Shown piece after piece: positions 56,701-64,000 of a stretch of DNA of 64,000 nt. The DNA is from Pseudovibrio sp. Ad37 (GTDB lineage: Bacteria; Pseudomonadota; Alphaproteobacteria; Rhizobiales; Stappiaceae), in contig NZ_LMCF01000067.1 of NCBI RefSeq assembly GCF_001623075.1, forward strand, positions 89,619 to 153,618, given 5' to 3'. Under the pieces are notes generated by a model. That model saw nothing but the letters and a program-made list of their open reading frames with translations, was not told where the DNA came from and searched no databases. How positions within the stretch are numbered: the first letter of the stretch is position 1; every line of letters begins with the position of its first letter. Both the position numbers and the translations under genes were made by a program.

Positions 56701-56878
56701 TGAGATGGGATGGGTAATCGTTGGTGGTTTAGGCTTTGCAACACTCTCCACACTCTTCGTGACACCAGCCGCCTACTTGCTGCTGATGCGCTTTACGAAG
56801 CCACGCAAAGCCAGTGAAGAAAAGTTGCACAGTGAGCTTGATAAAGCGCTGGGCACCACGAATACGCCAGCAGAATAG
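53720..56878 (+). CDS. RND efflux permease, second system
   Basis: A 1052-residue inner-membrane pump of the hydrophobe/amphiphile type, of normal length. TM1 begins at PVLAITLNLLIIVAG. The proton-relay pair is intact in LLATGMVVDDAIVVLENISK, and the conserved RND blocks continue in the second half (LVGLMAKNGILIVEFANTLREEG, FRPVVMTVVSTVLGGVPL). It pairs with the adaptor just upstream. As for the first system, no outer-membrane channel gene is nearby, so a shared TolC is likely. Confidence 0.92.
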   Translation: MTTDKNSTRESHLSGLYALCVRRPVLAITLNLLIIVAGIAALLGVEVREMPNVDRPVVTVTTTYSGAPPEVTDAEITSVLEKAIARTAGIESISSNSKYGRSRITVEFNDSVDVSEAANDIRDAVSGAGRNLPVDADTPVVVKADADADPVMRVVVTSDEMRIEELSKFVDDEIVDRITSVPGVASVDLYGSQTPVFKIAINVQAMSSRGLTPDNLRSVLEELALDTSGGSLETGDQELFVRANSDVKTAEQIGMVKLNETTRIRDIAFVSYGPERASSGAFYNGKRAVGMGVIRSANSNTIDISNDVRAEIERMQDQLPNDVEVNVSSDDATFIGGAIKEVVFSLFLSTSIVIGVMLLFLGSIRVTLIPAVTVPVALIGALVGIWLAGFSANVLTLLALLLATGMVVDDAIVVLENISKRVHKGQGPRAAAILGTREVFFAVITTTATLAAVFIPISFLPGSVGKLFSEFGFVLAISVMLSSFVALTLAPMMASRLLRTKNYEDTHKPSAAWVVISNMGTAIERWYSSTLDWTLRRPFILLGAATLFVIAGASQYTSLPRQLTPTEDRSVIFMIASTPQGASLDYTAGKMSELEYIAQPYVENGEARSIMSLVGMGGQINRGFLVMSLKDWAERDRSQQEIVNELQRKTAKIPGLKVRVAQPNTIGIRGAGQGLRFAVTGTNYNELAENADDIVAEMQARYGDKVGFASVSYETTQPQLLVNVDRERANDLGLSSDRIASNLRMLLDGSSVADLFVEDDGIPMVMEAGGLPLQSTRDLENIFIKSKDGTMLPMSSIVSIEEEAVAPSLTREEQQRAVPVTISINDGYDLSQAISDMKEVAAEVLPEGTNVTLLSEAAVLEKTTSNVYMTFLFAILVVFLVLAAQFESFMSAFVILCTVPFGISAAIISIGLTGGSINVYSQIGIILLVGLMAKNGILIVEFANTLREEGRSVFEAIHDACLIRFRPVVMTVVSTVLGGVPLVMAFGAGAEARIEMGWVIVGGLGFATLSTLFVTPAAYLLLMRFTKPRKASEEKLHSELDKALGTTNTPAE

Positions 56879-56884
56879 CTGCAG

Positions 56885-57232
56885 TTAAGGACAAGCCGAG
56901 ATGATAACAATGCTTGCATTGCCTTCATCTCGGCATTTCTGCGCAAGATAAAAGATGTCCAGCCGCAGTGTGACCAGGTGGGAGTTTGCGCCCGGCTCGG
57001 TCGTCTCACTCACACGGTGACCAAGATCTTGCGACAGCTCCAACTCAAAGAACGCTTCACTTTGAGAAAAGTAGGAGAGCAGCAAATCCAGATCGAGCGC
57101 CTCATTACCGGCGGCGTCAACGACACGGGTCTGGCGAAGCTTGTCGCGCCACATAAGCTCGCCGCAATTATCAAGAAATTGCTCGCAGGAGACCAGCTCG
57201 TCAAACAGTTGATGAACACTAGAACGAAGCAT
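56885..57232 (-). CDS. hypothetical protein, 115 residues
   Basis: A soluble, acidic protein without signal peptide or membrane helix; I do not recognise it. It is largely helical, with a Leu-rich middle (LDLDLLLSYFSQSEAFFELEL), followed by strand-like HLVTLRLDIFYLAQ. It ends six bases from the RND permease stop, in convergent orientation, and an inverted repeat at about 56897-56934 inside its last codons may end both transcripts. The ribosome-binding site is weak, and an opposite-strand frame (56978-57280) is an alternative, so its status is uncertain. Confidence 0.4.
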   Translation of the reverse strand: MLRSSVHQLFDELVSCEQFLDNCGELMWRDKLRQTRVVDAAGNEALDLDLLLSYFSQSEAFFELELSQDLGHRVSETTEPGANSHLVTLRLDIFYLAQKCRDEGNASIVIISACP

Positions 57233-57480
57233 CTAATCTATACCCAGCCTTTCAGATGCAAATTGCAGAGCGAATTATAGTCCAAAGATCTGATTTCCCC
57301 TCAAAACCAAACGATAAAATTGAAGGCATGAGCCATTTGATTGCACAGCATCAGATCACTGAAGTCCACAATACCCCTCAATTGTCACAGAAATGCAATA
57401 AAGCGCATTGAGTGCGCCTTGATCGTGGTATGCTCTGATTTTCCCTAATGGAATTAAAGGTGCGACCACGGAGAGAAATG

Positions 57481-57828
57481 ATGCGCTCACTTAAGTTTTT
57501 GATGGTGATACTGACAGGTCTGTCGACAATGCTGATATCAGTCTCACTCGGTAATGCCTTGAGCATACAGCAATTGACAGAAGTGAGTGGACGAGCGGAA
57601 GTTGTCGATAAACGCCAGCTCAATATCTATCACCAACATGGGATTATTCGCGTTGGTCTGATGTGGCCTGCAGAAAATCATTACTCTTTACGCCGACAGC
57701 TGGCGACCGCAGTCAAAGTGAAATGTCTGATGTTCGGATCTGAAGCATCTGCAAGCTGCGTTGCAATTGATAAGTTCGGGTCGCGCTGGATGCTCGGCAA
57801 TGCTAATCAGATGGCGTTCACAAAGTAA
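57481..57828 (+). CDS. secreted protein with degenerate nuclease-like domain
   Basis: A 115-residue protein with a signal peptide (about residues 4-27). The mature part reads SGRAEVVDKRQLNIYHQHGIIRVGLMWPAENH, which follows the opening of staphylococcal-nuclease (SNase) domains, VVDGDTL...IRL.GIDAPE, but lacks the acidic and Arg residues needed for catalysis. It stops well before a full SNase fold would end. So it is probably a non-catalytic relative or an unrelated OB-like domain. ATG 57481 lies five bases after GGAGAG. It is convergent with the nucleoside hydrolase. Confidence 0.6.
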   Translation: MRSLKFLMVILTGLSTMLISVSLGNALSIQQLTEVSGRAEVVDKRQLNIYHQHGIIRVGLMWPAENHYSLRRQLATAVKVKCLMFGSEASASCVAIDKFGSRWMLGNANQMAFTK

Positions 57829-57833
57829 GGTGT

Positions 57834-57872
57834 TTAAAGGCGCCGACAGCCCAATGCTCTCGGCGCTTTCTG
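57834..57872. terminator. convergent hairpin terminator
   Basis: An inverted repeat with arms of about 7-8 bp (around 57838-57846 and 57862-57871), between two convergent genes and flanked by AAA and TTT. It can serve both directions. Confidence 0.6.
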
Positions 57873-57875
57873 ATA

Positions 57876-58832
57876 TTACTTATTGCTTGCAAACGTCTTC
57901 AGCATGATTTCAACGAAGAGCGCAGCATTCGCGTCAAAGGCCACTTTACAATTGGCCTGTTTGGTGCCGCGATGGTTCTTGTCAATAACTGTGCGCCCAA
58001 CAGTCAGCGCCCCCTGAGTTTCAATGTCGACCGGATATTCTTCCAGTGTAATCACGTCTGGCTGAATAAGGTGCGCAATACAAAGTGCATCATGCACGGG
58101 CGCACTGTGCTCAACATCCATCTTCTGGATCTTGTCGTGAATGCCAATGCGGTGACCAGTGCAAGCCGCCATTGCCTTGCCTGCAGGCGTGCCCAGCTCA
58201 TCAAACTGGCGACATTGTGTTGCTGTCACTAAAGCTTTGTGTGTTGCGTCCAACGGCACCATGGTCAACTTTTCAAAGCCAGCATTGAAGACTGCATAGG
58301 CAGCTTCAGGGTCAGCCCAGATGTTGAACTCCGCAGCAGGGGTTACATTGCCAACGTCATGCCCACCACCCATGATCACGACTTCAGGAATAAGGTCCAC
58401 CAGCTTCGGCTCAACAGCCAGCGCTGCTGCAATGTTCGTAAGCGGTGCAACTGGGACAAGCGTGATTGGATCAGTTGCATTGCGGTAGGTCTCTACCAGA
58501 TACTCAACCGCATGCTGCTTTTGTGCTTTTAAAGAGGTTTCCGGCAAAGGAAGATGCTTGCCATGGATCTTCTCAGTCAGATCATTTTTCTTGCGCGGCG
58601 TCGGAAAGTCATTTCGTACCAGAGGCTTGTGACAGCCTGCATAAACCGGAATCTCAGGCTTGCCGATATAGTCGAGCACGCGAAGGGAATTATCTGTGCA
58701 GTAATGCAGCTCAGCATTCCCGTTCACGGTGGTTACGCCAATCAGGTCAAGATCTTCATGCAAAGCAGCCAGCATAATGGCAACAGCATCATCCGTGCCC
58801 GTGTCCACATCTAGTATCAGTTTTCTTTTCAT
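57876..58832 (-). CDS. nucleoside hydrolase
   Basis: A 318-residue inosine-uridine preferring nucleoside hydrolase family enzyme that splits nucleosides into base and ribose. The calcium-binding DVDTGTDDAVAIMLA opens the protein. The central IMGGGHDVGNVTPAAEFNIWADPEAA and the substrate-binding HDALCIAHL near residue 242 are present. Subtype (purine or pyrimidine) cannot be fixed from these motifs. It is transcribed alone and divergent from the DUF2817 gene. Confidence 0.92.
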   Translation of the reverse strand: MKRKLILDVDTGTDDAVAIMLAALHEDLDLIGVTTVNGNAELHYCTDNSLRVLDYIGKPEIPVYAGCHKPLVRNDFPTPRKKNDLTEKIHGKHLPLPETSLKAQKQHAVEYLVETYRNATDPITLVPVAPLTNIAAALAVEPKLVDLIPEVVIMGGGHDVGNVTPAAEFNIWADPEAAYAVFNAGFEKLTMVPLDATHKALVTATQCRQFDELGTPAGKAMAACTGHRIGIHDKIQKMDVEHSAPVHDALCIAHLIQPDVITLEEYPVDIETQGALTVGRTVIDKNHRGTKQANCKVAFDANAALFVEIMLKTFASNK

Positions 58833-59048
58833 TATTCGCTCCCGGGAAGCTGATCGCTGCTAACTCTATGGGTGCGCAGCGGCAGCCTGATATGAAGACG
58901 CATCATCGCAATTGATTGAAAACTTGCATGTGATGCGAGAAAAAAGAGATAAGGAACAACAGACTAGATTATTCTTTCCGGGTCAATTAGGTGTGTAATG
59001 TAACCGCCGATATATCACAGCTTCATCCCGTTATTTGAAGAGTACATA

Positions 59049-60080
59049 ATGCCTGCAAACCCCATTTTCTCTGAGGACTATTTCCAAGCTCAACAGCGTT
59101 TCATGGACCTGGCCAGTCGACTTGGATTTGAGACAGAGATCATCCCGCACCCAACCTTCAAGAGTGAAGAGGGACCTGTGCAGATGGCTGTTGCTTTGCA
59201 AGGCAAGCCAAACAGTGAGCATGTGGTGTTCATCACTTCTGGCGTGCATGGAACAGAACTCACAGCGGGCTCTGGAATTCAGCTGGACTTGATGCAGCGC
59301 TATCTGGAGCAGCTGCCAGACAATACAAAAGTGGTCTGGGTGCATGCAGTTAATCCTGCTGGCTGCGCGATCTTTACGCGGACAGATGAGAACAACGTCG
59401 ACAACAATCGCAACTTCATTAATTTTGATGGAGACCTTCCTCAAAACCCAGACTATGAGGAGCTGCACACTGCCATTTGTGCGCCGCAGATCACAGGCGA
59501 GGAGTGGCAGGCTGCCAATGCCGAAATCAAAGCTTATACGGAAAAGAACGGGGCTGGCGCTCTGACGCAAAAAGTGTTGAAGGGGCAGTACACGGTCCCA
59601 ATGGGTCTGTTCTATGGTGGGGAGGAAACCTCCTGGTCCACCAAAACCCTAAAGCAGGTCATTGTCTGTTATGGACAAGGCGCAAAGCGTGCAACGATCA
59701 TTGATCTGCATACTGGTGTTGGCCCCTGCGGCTTCTGTGAGGTGATGGACCTCAGTTCAAAGCCGGGAGAAGAGGCGGAATGGAGCCTCATTGGTGGTTT
59801 CATGTGCGATACTTTGGACAGTTTGGATCTGGAGGTCCCACCAACCAAGCTGATCCTGGAGTTTGGCACCGTCCCATTTGAACAAGTGCTGGACGCTCAT
59901 CGCCGCGACAACTGGCTGAAACGCAATCGGGGCACTGTCGCCCCAGAGTTGGCCGCTGAAATCAGGCAGGAGCTCAAGGAGGTGCTCTTTGTTGATACAC
60001 AAGAGTGGTGCGAAGCACTTCTGACGCAAAGCCGCGATGTTTTTGAACAGTACGTTTTGAAAGCCACTATCGACGCTTAA
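59049..60080 (+). CDS. DUF2817 (M14-like) carboxypeptidase family protein
   Basis: A 343-residue soluble protein with the zinc-carboxypeptidase-like DUF2817 pattern: ITSGVHGTELTAGS supplies the first His-Glu, VHAVNPAGCAIFTRTDENNVDNNRNF the Asn-Arg, and IIDLHTGVG the last zinc His. The late LEFGTVPFEQVL holds the expected catalytic Glu. Zinc ligands are therefore complete. The natural substrate of this family is unknown. It is divergent from the nucleoside hydrolase and convergent with the SDR gene, with a gap of 7 bases. Confidence 0.85.
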   Translation: MPANPIFSEDYFQAQQRFMDLASRLGFETEIIPHPTFKSEEGPVQMAVALQGKPNSEHVVFITSGVHGTELTAGSGIQLDLMQRYLEQLPDNTKVVWVHAVNPAGCAIFTRTDENNVDNNRNFINFDGDLPQNPDYEELHTAICAPQITGEEWQAANAEIKAYTEKNGAGALTQKVLKGQYTVPMGLFYGGEETSWSTKTLKQVIVCYGQGAKRATIIDLHTGVGPCGFCEVMDLSSKPGEEAEWSLIGGFMCDTLDSLDLEVPPTKLILEFGTVPFEQVLDAHRRDNWLKRNRGTVAPELAAEIRQELKEVLFVDTQEWCEALLTQSRDVFEQYVLKATIDA

Positions 60081-60087
60081 TGACCGC

Positions 60088-60819
60088 TTAGGGTGCGATT
60101 TCAGTCCCGTCATAGGCCAGGCATTTGCCGGTTTGGGATTGATCCACCTTACTGATCACATCCAGCAACATTGCAGCAGACTGCTTTGGCTGCATCAACT
60201 GGCTTTCTTGAATGCCGCGTTGAAACGGTTTTGATAGGGAGCTATCCACCGTGCCCGGATGCAGGCCAATAATGACAGAGCTTTGATGCGTGCGCTGCAT
60301 CTCAATCGCAGCGCACCTGATGAGCATGTTAAGGGCTGCTTTTGAGGCCCGGTACGAATACCATCCCCCCAGATAATTATCAGAAATGCTGCCAACGCGC
60401 GCTGAAATGGCTGCGAAAACGGCTCTCTTGTGTTTGGGTAACAGCGGCAGAAAGTACTTCATGATCATCGCTGGTAAGATCGTGTTCGTGCAAAACGTTT
60501 CTTCCATTCCGGCGTAGGTGAGGGCACGGATAGTTTTTTCAGGTTTCGTGGTGGTGCTGTGAAGCTGCCCCGTGGCCACGAAAATCAGATCCAGTCCACC
60601 AGCTGCTTTAATTGCATCTGCTGTGGCATTGAGCCCGTCTGGATCGTCCAATGAGAAAGTTCGACTTTCAACACGTTCATGGGCTGGGATTCGCTCTAAA
60701 GAACGGGCAAAACAAAACACAGTCGCCATGTGATAGCGATCAAGGCATTCATTGATAAAAGCAGAGCCAATCGCGCCGCTGGCACCAAAAACGGCAATCC
60801 GTTTGGGAGAAAAGGGCAT
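60088..60819 (-). CDS. short-chain dehydrogenase/reductase
   Basis: A 243-residue Rossmann-fold oxidoreductase. The cofactor loop is AVFGASGAIGSAF (residues about 8-20). The catalytic Ser (ARVGSISDN) and the YxxxK of YSYRASKAALN complete the SDR triad. The sequence resembles C-factor-like SDRs, for which substrates are poorly known. ATG 60819 places the protein start just before the cofactor loop; the open frame continues 29 codons upstream. Confidence 0.88.
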   Translation of the reverse strand: MPFSPKRIAVFGASGAIGSAFINECLDRYHMATVFCFARSLERIPAHERVESRTFSLDDPDGLNATADAIKAAGGLDLIFVATGQLHSTTTKPEKTIRALTYAGMEETFCTNTILPAMIMKYFLPLLPKHKRAVFAAISARVGSISDNYLGGWYSYRASKAALNMLIRCAAIEMQRTHQSSVIIGLHPGTVDSSLSKPFQRGIQESQLMQPKQSAAMLLDVISKVDQSQTGKCLAYDGTEIAP

Positions 60820-60939
60820 GACAGGGCCTCTGCAAGCGTTGAAGACGCAAGCAGTGTTCTTGAGGGACACAAAGCCGTCAATTAGCGGAATATGAGAGCC
60901 GCTCATGCAATCTGTTTAGATATGATGTATGGAAGAAAA

Positions 60940-61013
60940 TGGCTGGGGATCCTGGACTCGAACCAGGACCGACGGAGTCAGAGTCCGCTGTTCTACCATT
61001 AAACTAATCCCCA
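60940..61013 (-). tRNA. tRNA-Gln (CUG anticodon), copy 1
   Basis: A complete cloverleaf of 74 bases, including the encoded CCA. The acceptor TGGGGAT pairs with ATCCCCA, the anticodon loop is CTCTGAC (anticodon CTG), and the T loop is TTCGAGT. It is identical to the copy 60 bases away. Confidence 0.97.
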
Positions 61014-61072
61014 GCAGAACAGGAGGGAAGTGTTCCCTACCTGGCAATTGAAGCTTTTAATACGTGAGTAAT

Positions 61073-61146
61073 TGGCTGGGGATCCTGGACTCGAACCAGG
61101 ACCGACGGAGTCAGAGTCCGCTGTTCTACCATTAAACTAATCCCCA
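61073..61146 (-). tRNA. tRNA-Gln (CUG anticodon), copy 2
   Basis: The same 74-base sequence as copy 1, base for base as far as I can compare. The 59-base spacer between them has no gene, so both are probably processed from one transcript. Confidence 0.97.
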
Positions 61147-61568
61147 GCAATAACAGCACGTTAGCTACTGCCAACCAACAAAGTGAAGCAAGTCGTTCAA
61201 TTCGTCGGTGAGAGGGCTTTTAGTGTTCGGACCGGACCTTGTCAACTTGGTTCTCGTGAGTTTTAACAAAATCAGTGGGCTAAGCGGATTTCATGCCCTT
61301 CTCTTGTGAATAAGGGCATGGCGCTGCGTGTTTATGCGCAAATGTGCTCTGGTTATGGCACGGCTGTATCAACTCCGACCACCGGCGAGCCGATTTGTAA
61401 GCCTCTGGAGTTTCCTGCAATTTGAGAGAATTCGTTTAAATTTAGGACTGTACCATTCAAATGGGGCGATTGCTGTTTGCCATGAAACTGTTACAATGTT
61501 GCCAACTTAAAATGACTTCAGTCCAGATCGCATTTAGATGCCTCATGGACTGCACAAAGGCATAGCAC
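61147..61568. other. intergenic region before the Ppx/GppA gene
   Basis: About 420 bases with no supported gene. A perfect 9-bp hairpin (61292-61300 with 61312-61320) stands in the middle without a T run. The promoter of the twin tRNAs (minus strand) and of the phosphatase gene should lie here. Confidence 0.45.
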
Positions 61569-63134
61569 TTGAAGAAAACGGGTGAGCGGTCCTCTTCGGA
61601 TGGAGCGAGAACGCCCGGCGTCCCGGGAAGCTCAAAAAAGGGCAGACGGAAGCAACGCCATAGAAAGCGCCAGGGTGGAGACGCCAAAAATGCGTCTTTG
61701 CACCGCGCTGAAGCTGGTCATTCTGCTGGGATTGCGGAAGAGGCTGGCAGTTCTCGTCCTGAAGGCGCCAAGCGGCAGAGGAAAGCACGTCGCGCAAAGC
61801 CTAATCGGGCAGAAAGACGTGCGCTCCTAAACCAGAAACTACATGCGCCCGTTGTCAATATTGATCCGGGCGGCACATCAGTAGAAGTTATACAACCTGC
61901 TCCTGCACCTAAGGAGGAGGCTAAAACGCATGGGTCAACGCAAGTCAGACAATCTGGGTCTGCAGAGCAGCATTCTCCGCGTCCTTCTCAAGGCTACAGA
62001 TCCCGCGAAAATGATGCAAGCCGACGCCGTCATCCTGCGGATGTGCGGGGTGATGGGACGCATCGTTTTCCTTCGCGCCACAGACATCAGGCGACAGGGT
62101 CTCAGGAGCTCTACGCAGCTTTGGACCTCGGTACCAACAATTGCCGGTTGCTGATAGCCAGACCGGAACAGCGTGGATTTCGCGTTGTCGATGCCTACTC
62201 CAAGATCGTACGCTTGGGGGAGGGGGTCGGGCGTAATCGGAAACTCTCTGATGACGCTATTTCACGAGCCATCGAGGCCTTGCAGGTTTGTCAGCAAAAG
62301 ATTTCCGAGCGCGGCGTTCTGCGGGCACGGCTCATTGCAACTGAGGCTTGCCGGGCAGCTGAAAATGGCGAGGAGTTTGTCAGCCGTGCCAAGAAAGAAG
62401 CGGGGCTGGAGCTTGAGATTGTCAGTCAGGAGACTGAAGCACGCTTAGCCGTTGCAGGGTGTGTTTCTCTGGTCGATCCTGAGGCTGATGGTGTTTTGCT
62501 TTTCGATATTGGGGGTGGATCCTCTGAGATTGTCTGGCTCGATCTGCGCAACAGATATGGTGCGCGGGGATATGCACTGACGCGCTTTGTCCGAACATGG
62601 ACGTCTCTGCCTCTGGGCGTTGTAAATCTGGCGGAAAGTCACGGAGGTGTGCACGTCACACCAGATGTTTTTGAAGCTATGGTTGGTGATGTCTCGCAGC
62701 GATTGGAGAATTTCCCTCTTGGCAATGAACTCTCCCGTGCTATAGAGCGCGGAAATGTCCATATGCTGGGAACATCCGGGACGGTGACTACATTGGCCGG
62801 GGTCCACTTGGGCCTTAAACGCTATGATCGCCGCCGCGTTGATGGAGCATGGATGGAACAGGAAGATGTTTCAGCCATGATTAACCAGCTTTTGAATATG
62901 TCCTATCAAGAACGGGTGGAAAACCCTTGTATTGGTGAGGACCGAGCCGATTTGGTGCTAGCAGGTTGCGCAATTTTGGAAGGAATACGCCGCAGATGGC
63001 CTTGTCAGCGTTTACGTGTGGCTGACAGAGGACTGCGGGAAGGCATTTTGATGGAGATGATGGCTGCAGACAAAGTCTGGAGCAACTCCAACCATAAACG
63101 CCGGCGCACCCCTAGAAAGGAATATAACAGATGA
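61569..63134 (+). CDS. Ppx/GppA phosphatase with basic N-terminal extension
   Basis: A 521-residue protein whose C-terminal part (about 180-505) is an exopolyphosphatase/pppGpp phosphatase: [14 protein letters not shown], then [24 protein letters not shown] and [16 protein letters not shown]. Typical enzymes have 300-500 residues. Here the first 175 residues are Lys/Arg/Ser-rich, low in hydrophobic residues and probably disordered. The start is a TTG with AAAGG eight bases upstream; no other start is convincing. Its last four bases overlap the rlmE start. Confidence 0.85.
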   Translation: MKKTGERSSSDGARTPGVPGSSKKGRRKQRHRKRQGGDAKNASLHRAEAGHSAGIAEEAGSSRPEGAKRQRKARRAKPNRAERRALLNQKLHAPVVNIDPGGTSVEVIQPAPAPKEEAKTHGSTQVRQSGSAEQHSPRPSQGYRSRENDASRRRHPADVRGDGTHRFPSRHRHQATGSQELYAALDLGTNNCRLLIARPEQRGFRVVDAYSKIVRLGEGVGRNRKLSDDAISRAIEALQVCQQKISERGVLRARLIATEACRAAENGEEFVSRAKKEAGLELEIVSQETEARLAVAGCVSLVDPEADGVLLFDIGGGSSEIVWLDLRNRYGARGYALTRFVRTWTSLPLGVVNLAESHGGVHVTPDVFEAMVGDVSQRLENFPLGNELSRAIERGNVHMLGTSGTVTTLAGVHLGLKRYDRRRVDGAWMEQEDVSAMINQLLNMSYQERVENPCIGEDRADLVLAGCAILEGIRRRWPCQRLRVADRGLREGILMEMMAADKVWSNSNHKRRRTPRKEYNR

Positions 63135-63832
63135 GCGGCAACTCTAGTGGTCGTGGATCAGGTGATCGGGGCATGTTTCAGCGCGTGAAAACTGCGCGTA
63201 AACGGTCCAACTCCTCAACACTCTGGCTACAACGCCAGCTGAATGATCCGTACGTCCGCCGTGCCAAGGTCGATGGCTATCGCTCCAGGGCGGCCTACAA
63301 GCTGATCGAGATCAACGAGAAACATGAAATCCTGAAGCCGGGTATGCGTGTGGTCGACTTGGGATGTGCTCCAGGTGGTTGGTCGCAGCTGACGGCGCCG
63401 ATCGTTGGCTCAATGGATGATGAGCCATTAGTGGTTGGGATTGATTATCTCGAAGTTGAGCCGATCCCAGGTGTTGTGATCCTTCAAAAAGACTTTCTGG
63501 ATGACGATGCTCCTGATGAGCTGATGAAAGCGCTCGGCGGGCATCGCCCAGATCTGGTGATGTCTGACATGGCAGCGCCAACGACAGGCCATCGTCAAAC
63601 AGACCACCTGCGCACGACTTATTTGTTCGAGATCGCAATCGATTTTGCGCGTCAGAACTTGAATGAAGGTGGTGCATTCCTCTCAAAGGTGTTTGCCGGT
63701 GGCGCTGAGGCAAAGTTGCTTCAGGATCTGAAGAAGGAATTTAAGTCTGTGGTGCATATCAAGCCACCAGCGAGCCGTAAGGGCAGCCCTGAAATGTTTA
63801 TTCTCGCCAAGGGCTACAGAGGCTCCAAATAA
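63131..63832 (+). CDS. rlmE: 23S rRNA 2'-O-methyltransferase RlmE (FtsJ)
   Basis: A 233-residue enzyme that methylates the ribose of U2552 in 23S rRNA. A basic N terminus (about 1-40) is followed by the SAM-binding [14 protein letters not shown] near residue 75. The catalytic K-D-K-E tetrad is traceable: the Lys of RAAYKL, the Asp of LVMSDMA, the Lys of FLSKVF and the Glu of SPEMFI. It is translationally coupled to the Ppx/GppA gene by an ATGA overlap, an arrangement common in Rhizobiales. Confidence 0.94.
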   Translation: MSGNSSGRGSGDRGMFQRVKTARKRSNSSTLWLQRQLNDPYVRRAKVDGYRSRAAYKLIEINEKHEILKPGMRVVDLGCAPGGWSQLTAPIVGSMDDEPLVVGIDYLEVEPIPGVVILQKDFLDDDAPDELMKALGGHRPDLVMSDMAAPTTGHRQTDHLRTTYLFEIAIDFARQNLNEGGAFLSKVFAGGAEAKLLQDLKKEFKSVVHIKPPASRKGSPEMFILAKGYRGSK

Positions 63833-63840
63833 TGTTCAGA

Positions 63841-63867
63841 AAGGCTGGTTTCGACCAGCCTTTTTTA
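63841..63867 (+). terminator. terminator after rlmE
   Basis: A 7-bp stem (about 63842-63849 with 63853-63860) followed by a run of T, right after the rlmE stop. Confidence 0.88.
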
Positions 63868-63873
63868 TTGATG

Positions 63874-64000
63874 TGAGCCTCCCCCTTTGAAGTGGTCCAC
63901 GCCTATAGTTAGGAAACCGGAGGACCATAGATGGCTATCAAGCGCCCCAAACCTGAAGATATTGTTGTGAAGTTACGGCAGGTTGAAGTTCTGATGGGGC
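63874..64000 (+). mobile_element. IS3-family insertion sequence, left end (incomplete)
   Basis: The element appears to begin with TGAGCCTCCCCCTTT at 63874, the terminal-repeat style (TG..., C-rich) of IS3-family elements of the IS51-like group. About 57 bases later its first transposase frame starts. It lies 7 bases after the rlmE terminator and is cut off by the window end, so length and right end cannot be judged. Confidence 0.65.
63931..64000 (+). CDS. IS3-family transposase OrfA, 5' end only
   Basis: Only 23 residues are visible, but the opening MAIKRPKPEDIVVKLRQVEV matches the (K/R)xxPE(E/D)IVxKLRQ start of IS3-family OrfA proteins, the small helix-turn-helix protein that binds the element's ends. 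A GGAGG lies seven bases upstream of the ATG. The frame is open to the window edge. Confidence 0.75.
   Translation, partial: MAIKRPKPEDIVVKLRQVEVLMG

Noticed and set aside
56978..57280. 100-codon plus-strand frame opposite the hypothetical gene at 56885
   Set aside because: No ribosome-binding site. The minus-strand frame is slightly more protein-like, but neither is certain.

Overview
The window is ordinary, gene-dense chromosome of an alphaproteobacterium. Gene content points to the Rhizobiales (Hyphomicrobiales): DUF2865 and CreA proteins, a psd-pssA phospholipid operon, an Atm1-type exporter, a Ppx/GppA phosphatase next to rlmE, and a class II DAHP synthase. The moderate GC content and the mix of flagellar and peptide-uptake genes suggest a marine Pseudovibrio-like member of the Stappiaceae. 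That placement is my inference from memory of the families; no search was run.

Layout. 1-2744: end of a flagellar operon (fliR, a FliJ-like protein, a rod-binding FlgJ-type protein, an FlgN-like protein, a membrane-anchored protein and an unknown). 2796-4848: three regulatory or small genes (GntR/FCD regulator, slyX, MerR regulator). 5433-12741: a dipeptide ABC transporter, dppA1-dppBCDF-dppA2, with hairpin terminators separating the two binding-protein genes from the permease/ATPase block. 12798-14663: a gene-free, hairpin-rich stretch followed by a stand-alone trpB. 14721-29446: tRNA-Val, two MFS transporters and housekeeping genes (gph, rpiA, gor, a gamma-glutamylcyclotransferase, class II DAHP synthase, a response regulator, nadE, gltX, a DUF2865 protein). 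29630-33153: creA, an 875-base stretch of hairpins and repeats, a 31-residue membrane peptide gene and a large L,D-transpeptidase. 33432-44145: cysS, cimA with a structured leader, rarD, a LOG protein, a LysM protein, an Atm1-type exporter, psd and pssA. 44366-56878: two RND efflux systems on opposite strands, separated by puuE and a second L,D-transpeptidase. 56885-63832: small unknowns, a nucleoside hydrolase, a DUF2817 protein, a short-chain dehydrogenase, twin tRNA-Gln genes, a Ppx/GppA phosphatase and rlmE. The left end of an IS3-family element begins at about 63874 and runs off the window.

How genes work together. dppABCDF would import dipeptides, with two interchangeable binding proteins. 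psd and pssA make phosphatidylethanolamine in two successive steps. padR probably controls its own RND efflux operon. gor and the neighbouring cyclotransferase both concern glutathione. rpiA, class II DAHP synthase, trpB and cimA feed amino-acid synthesis.

I found no prophage, CRISPR array, toxin-antitoxin or defence island. The most unusual items are the unidentified structured region before trpB, the five-hairpin leader of cimA, the hairpin array after creA, and an RND permease carrying an extra AT-richer membrane segment of about 110 residues.
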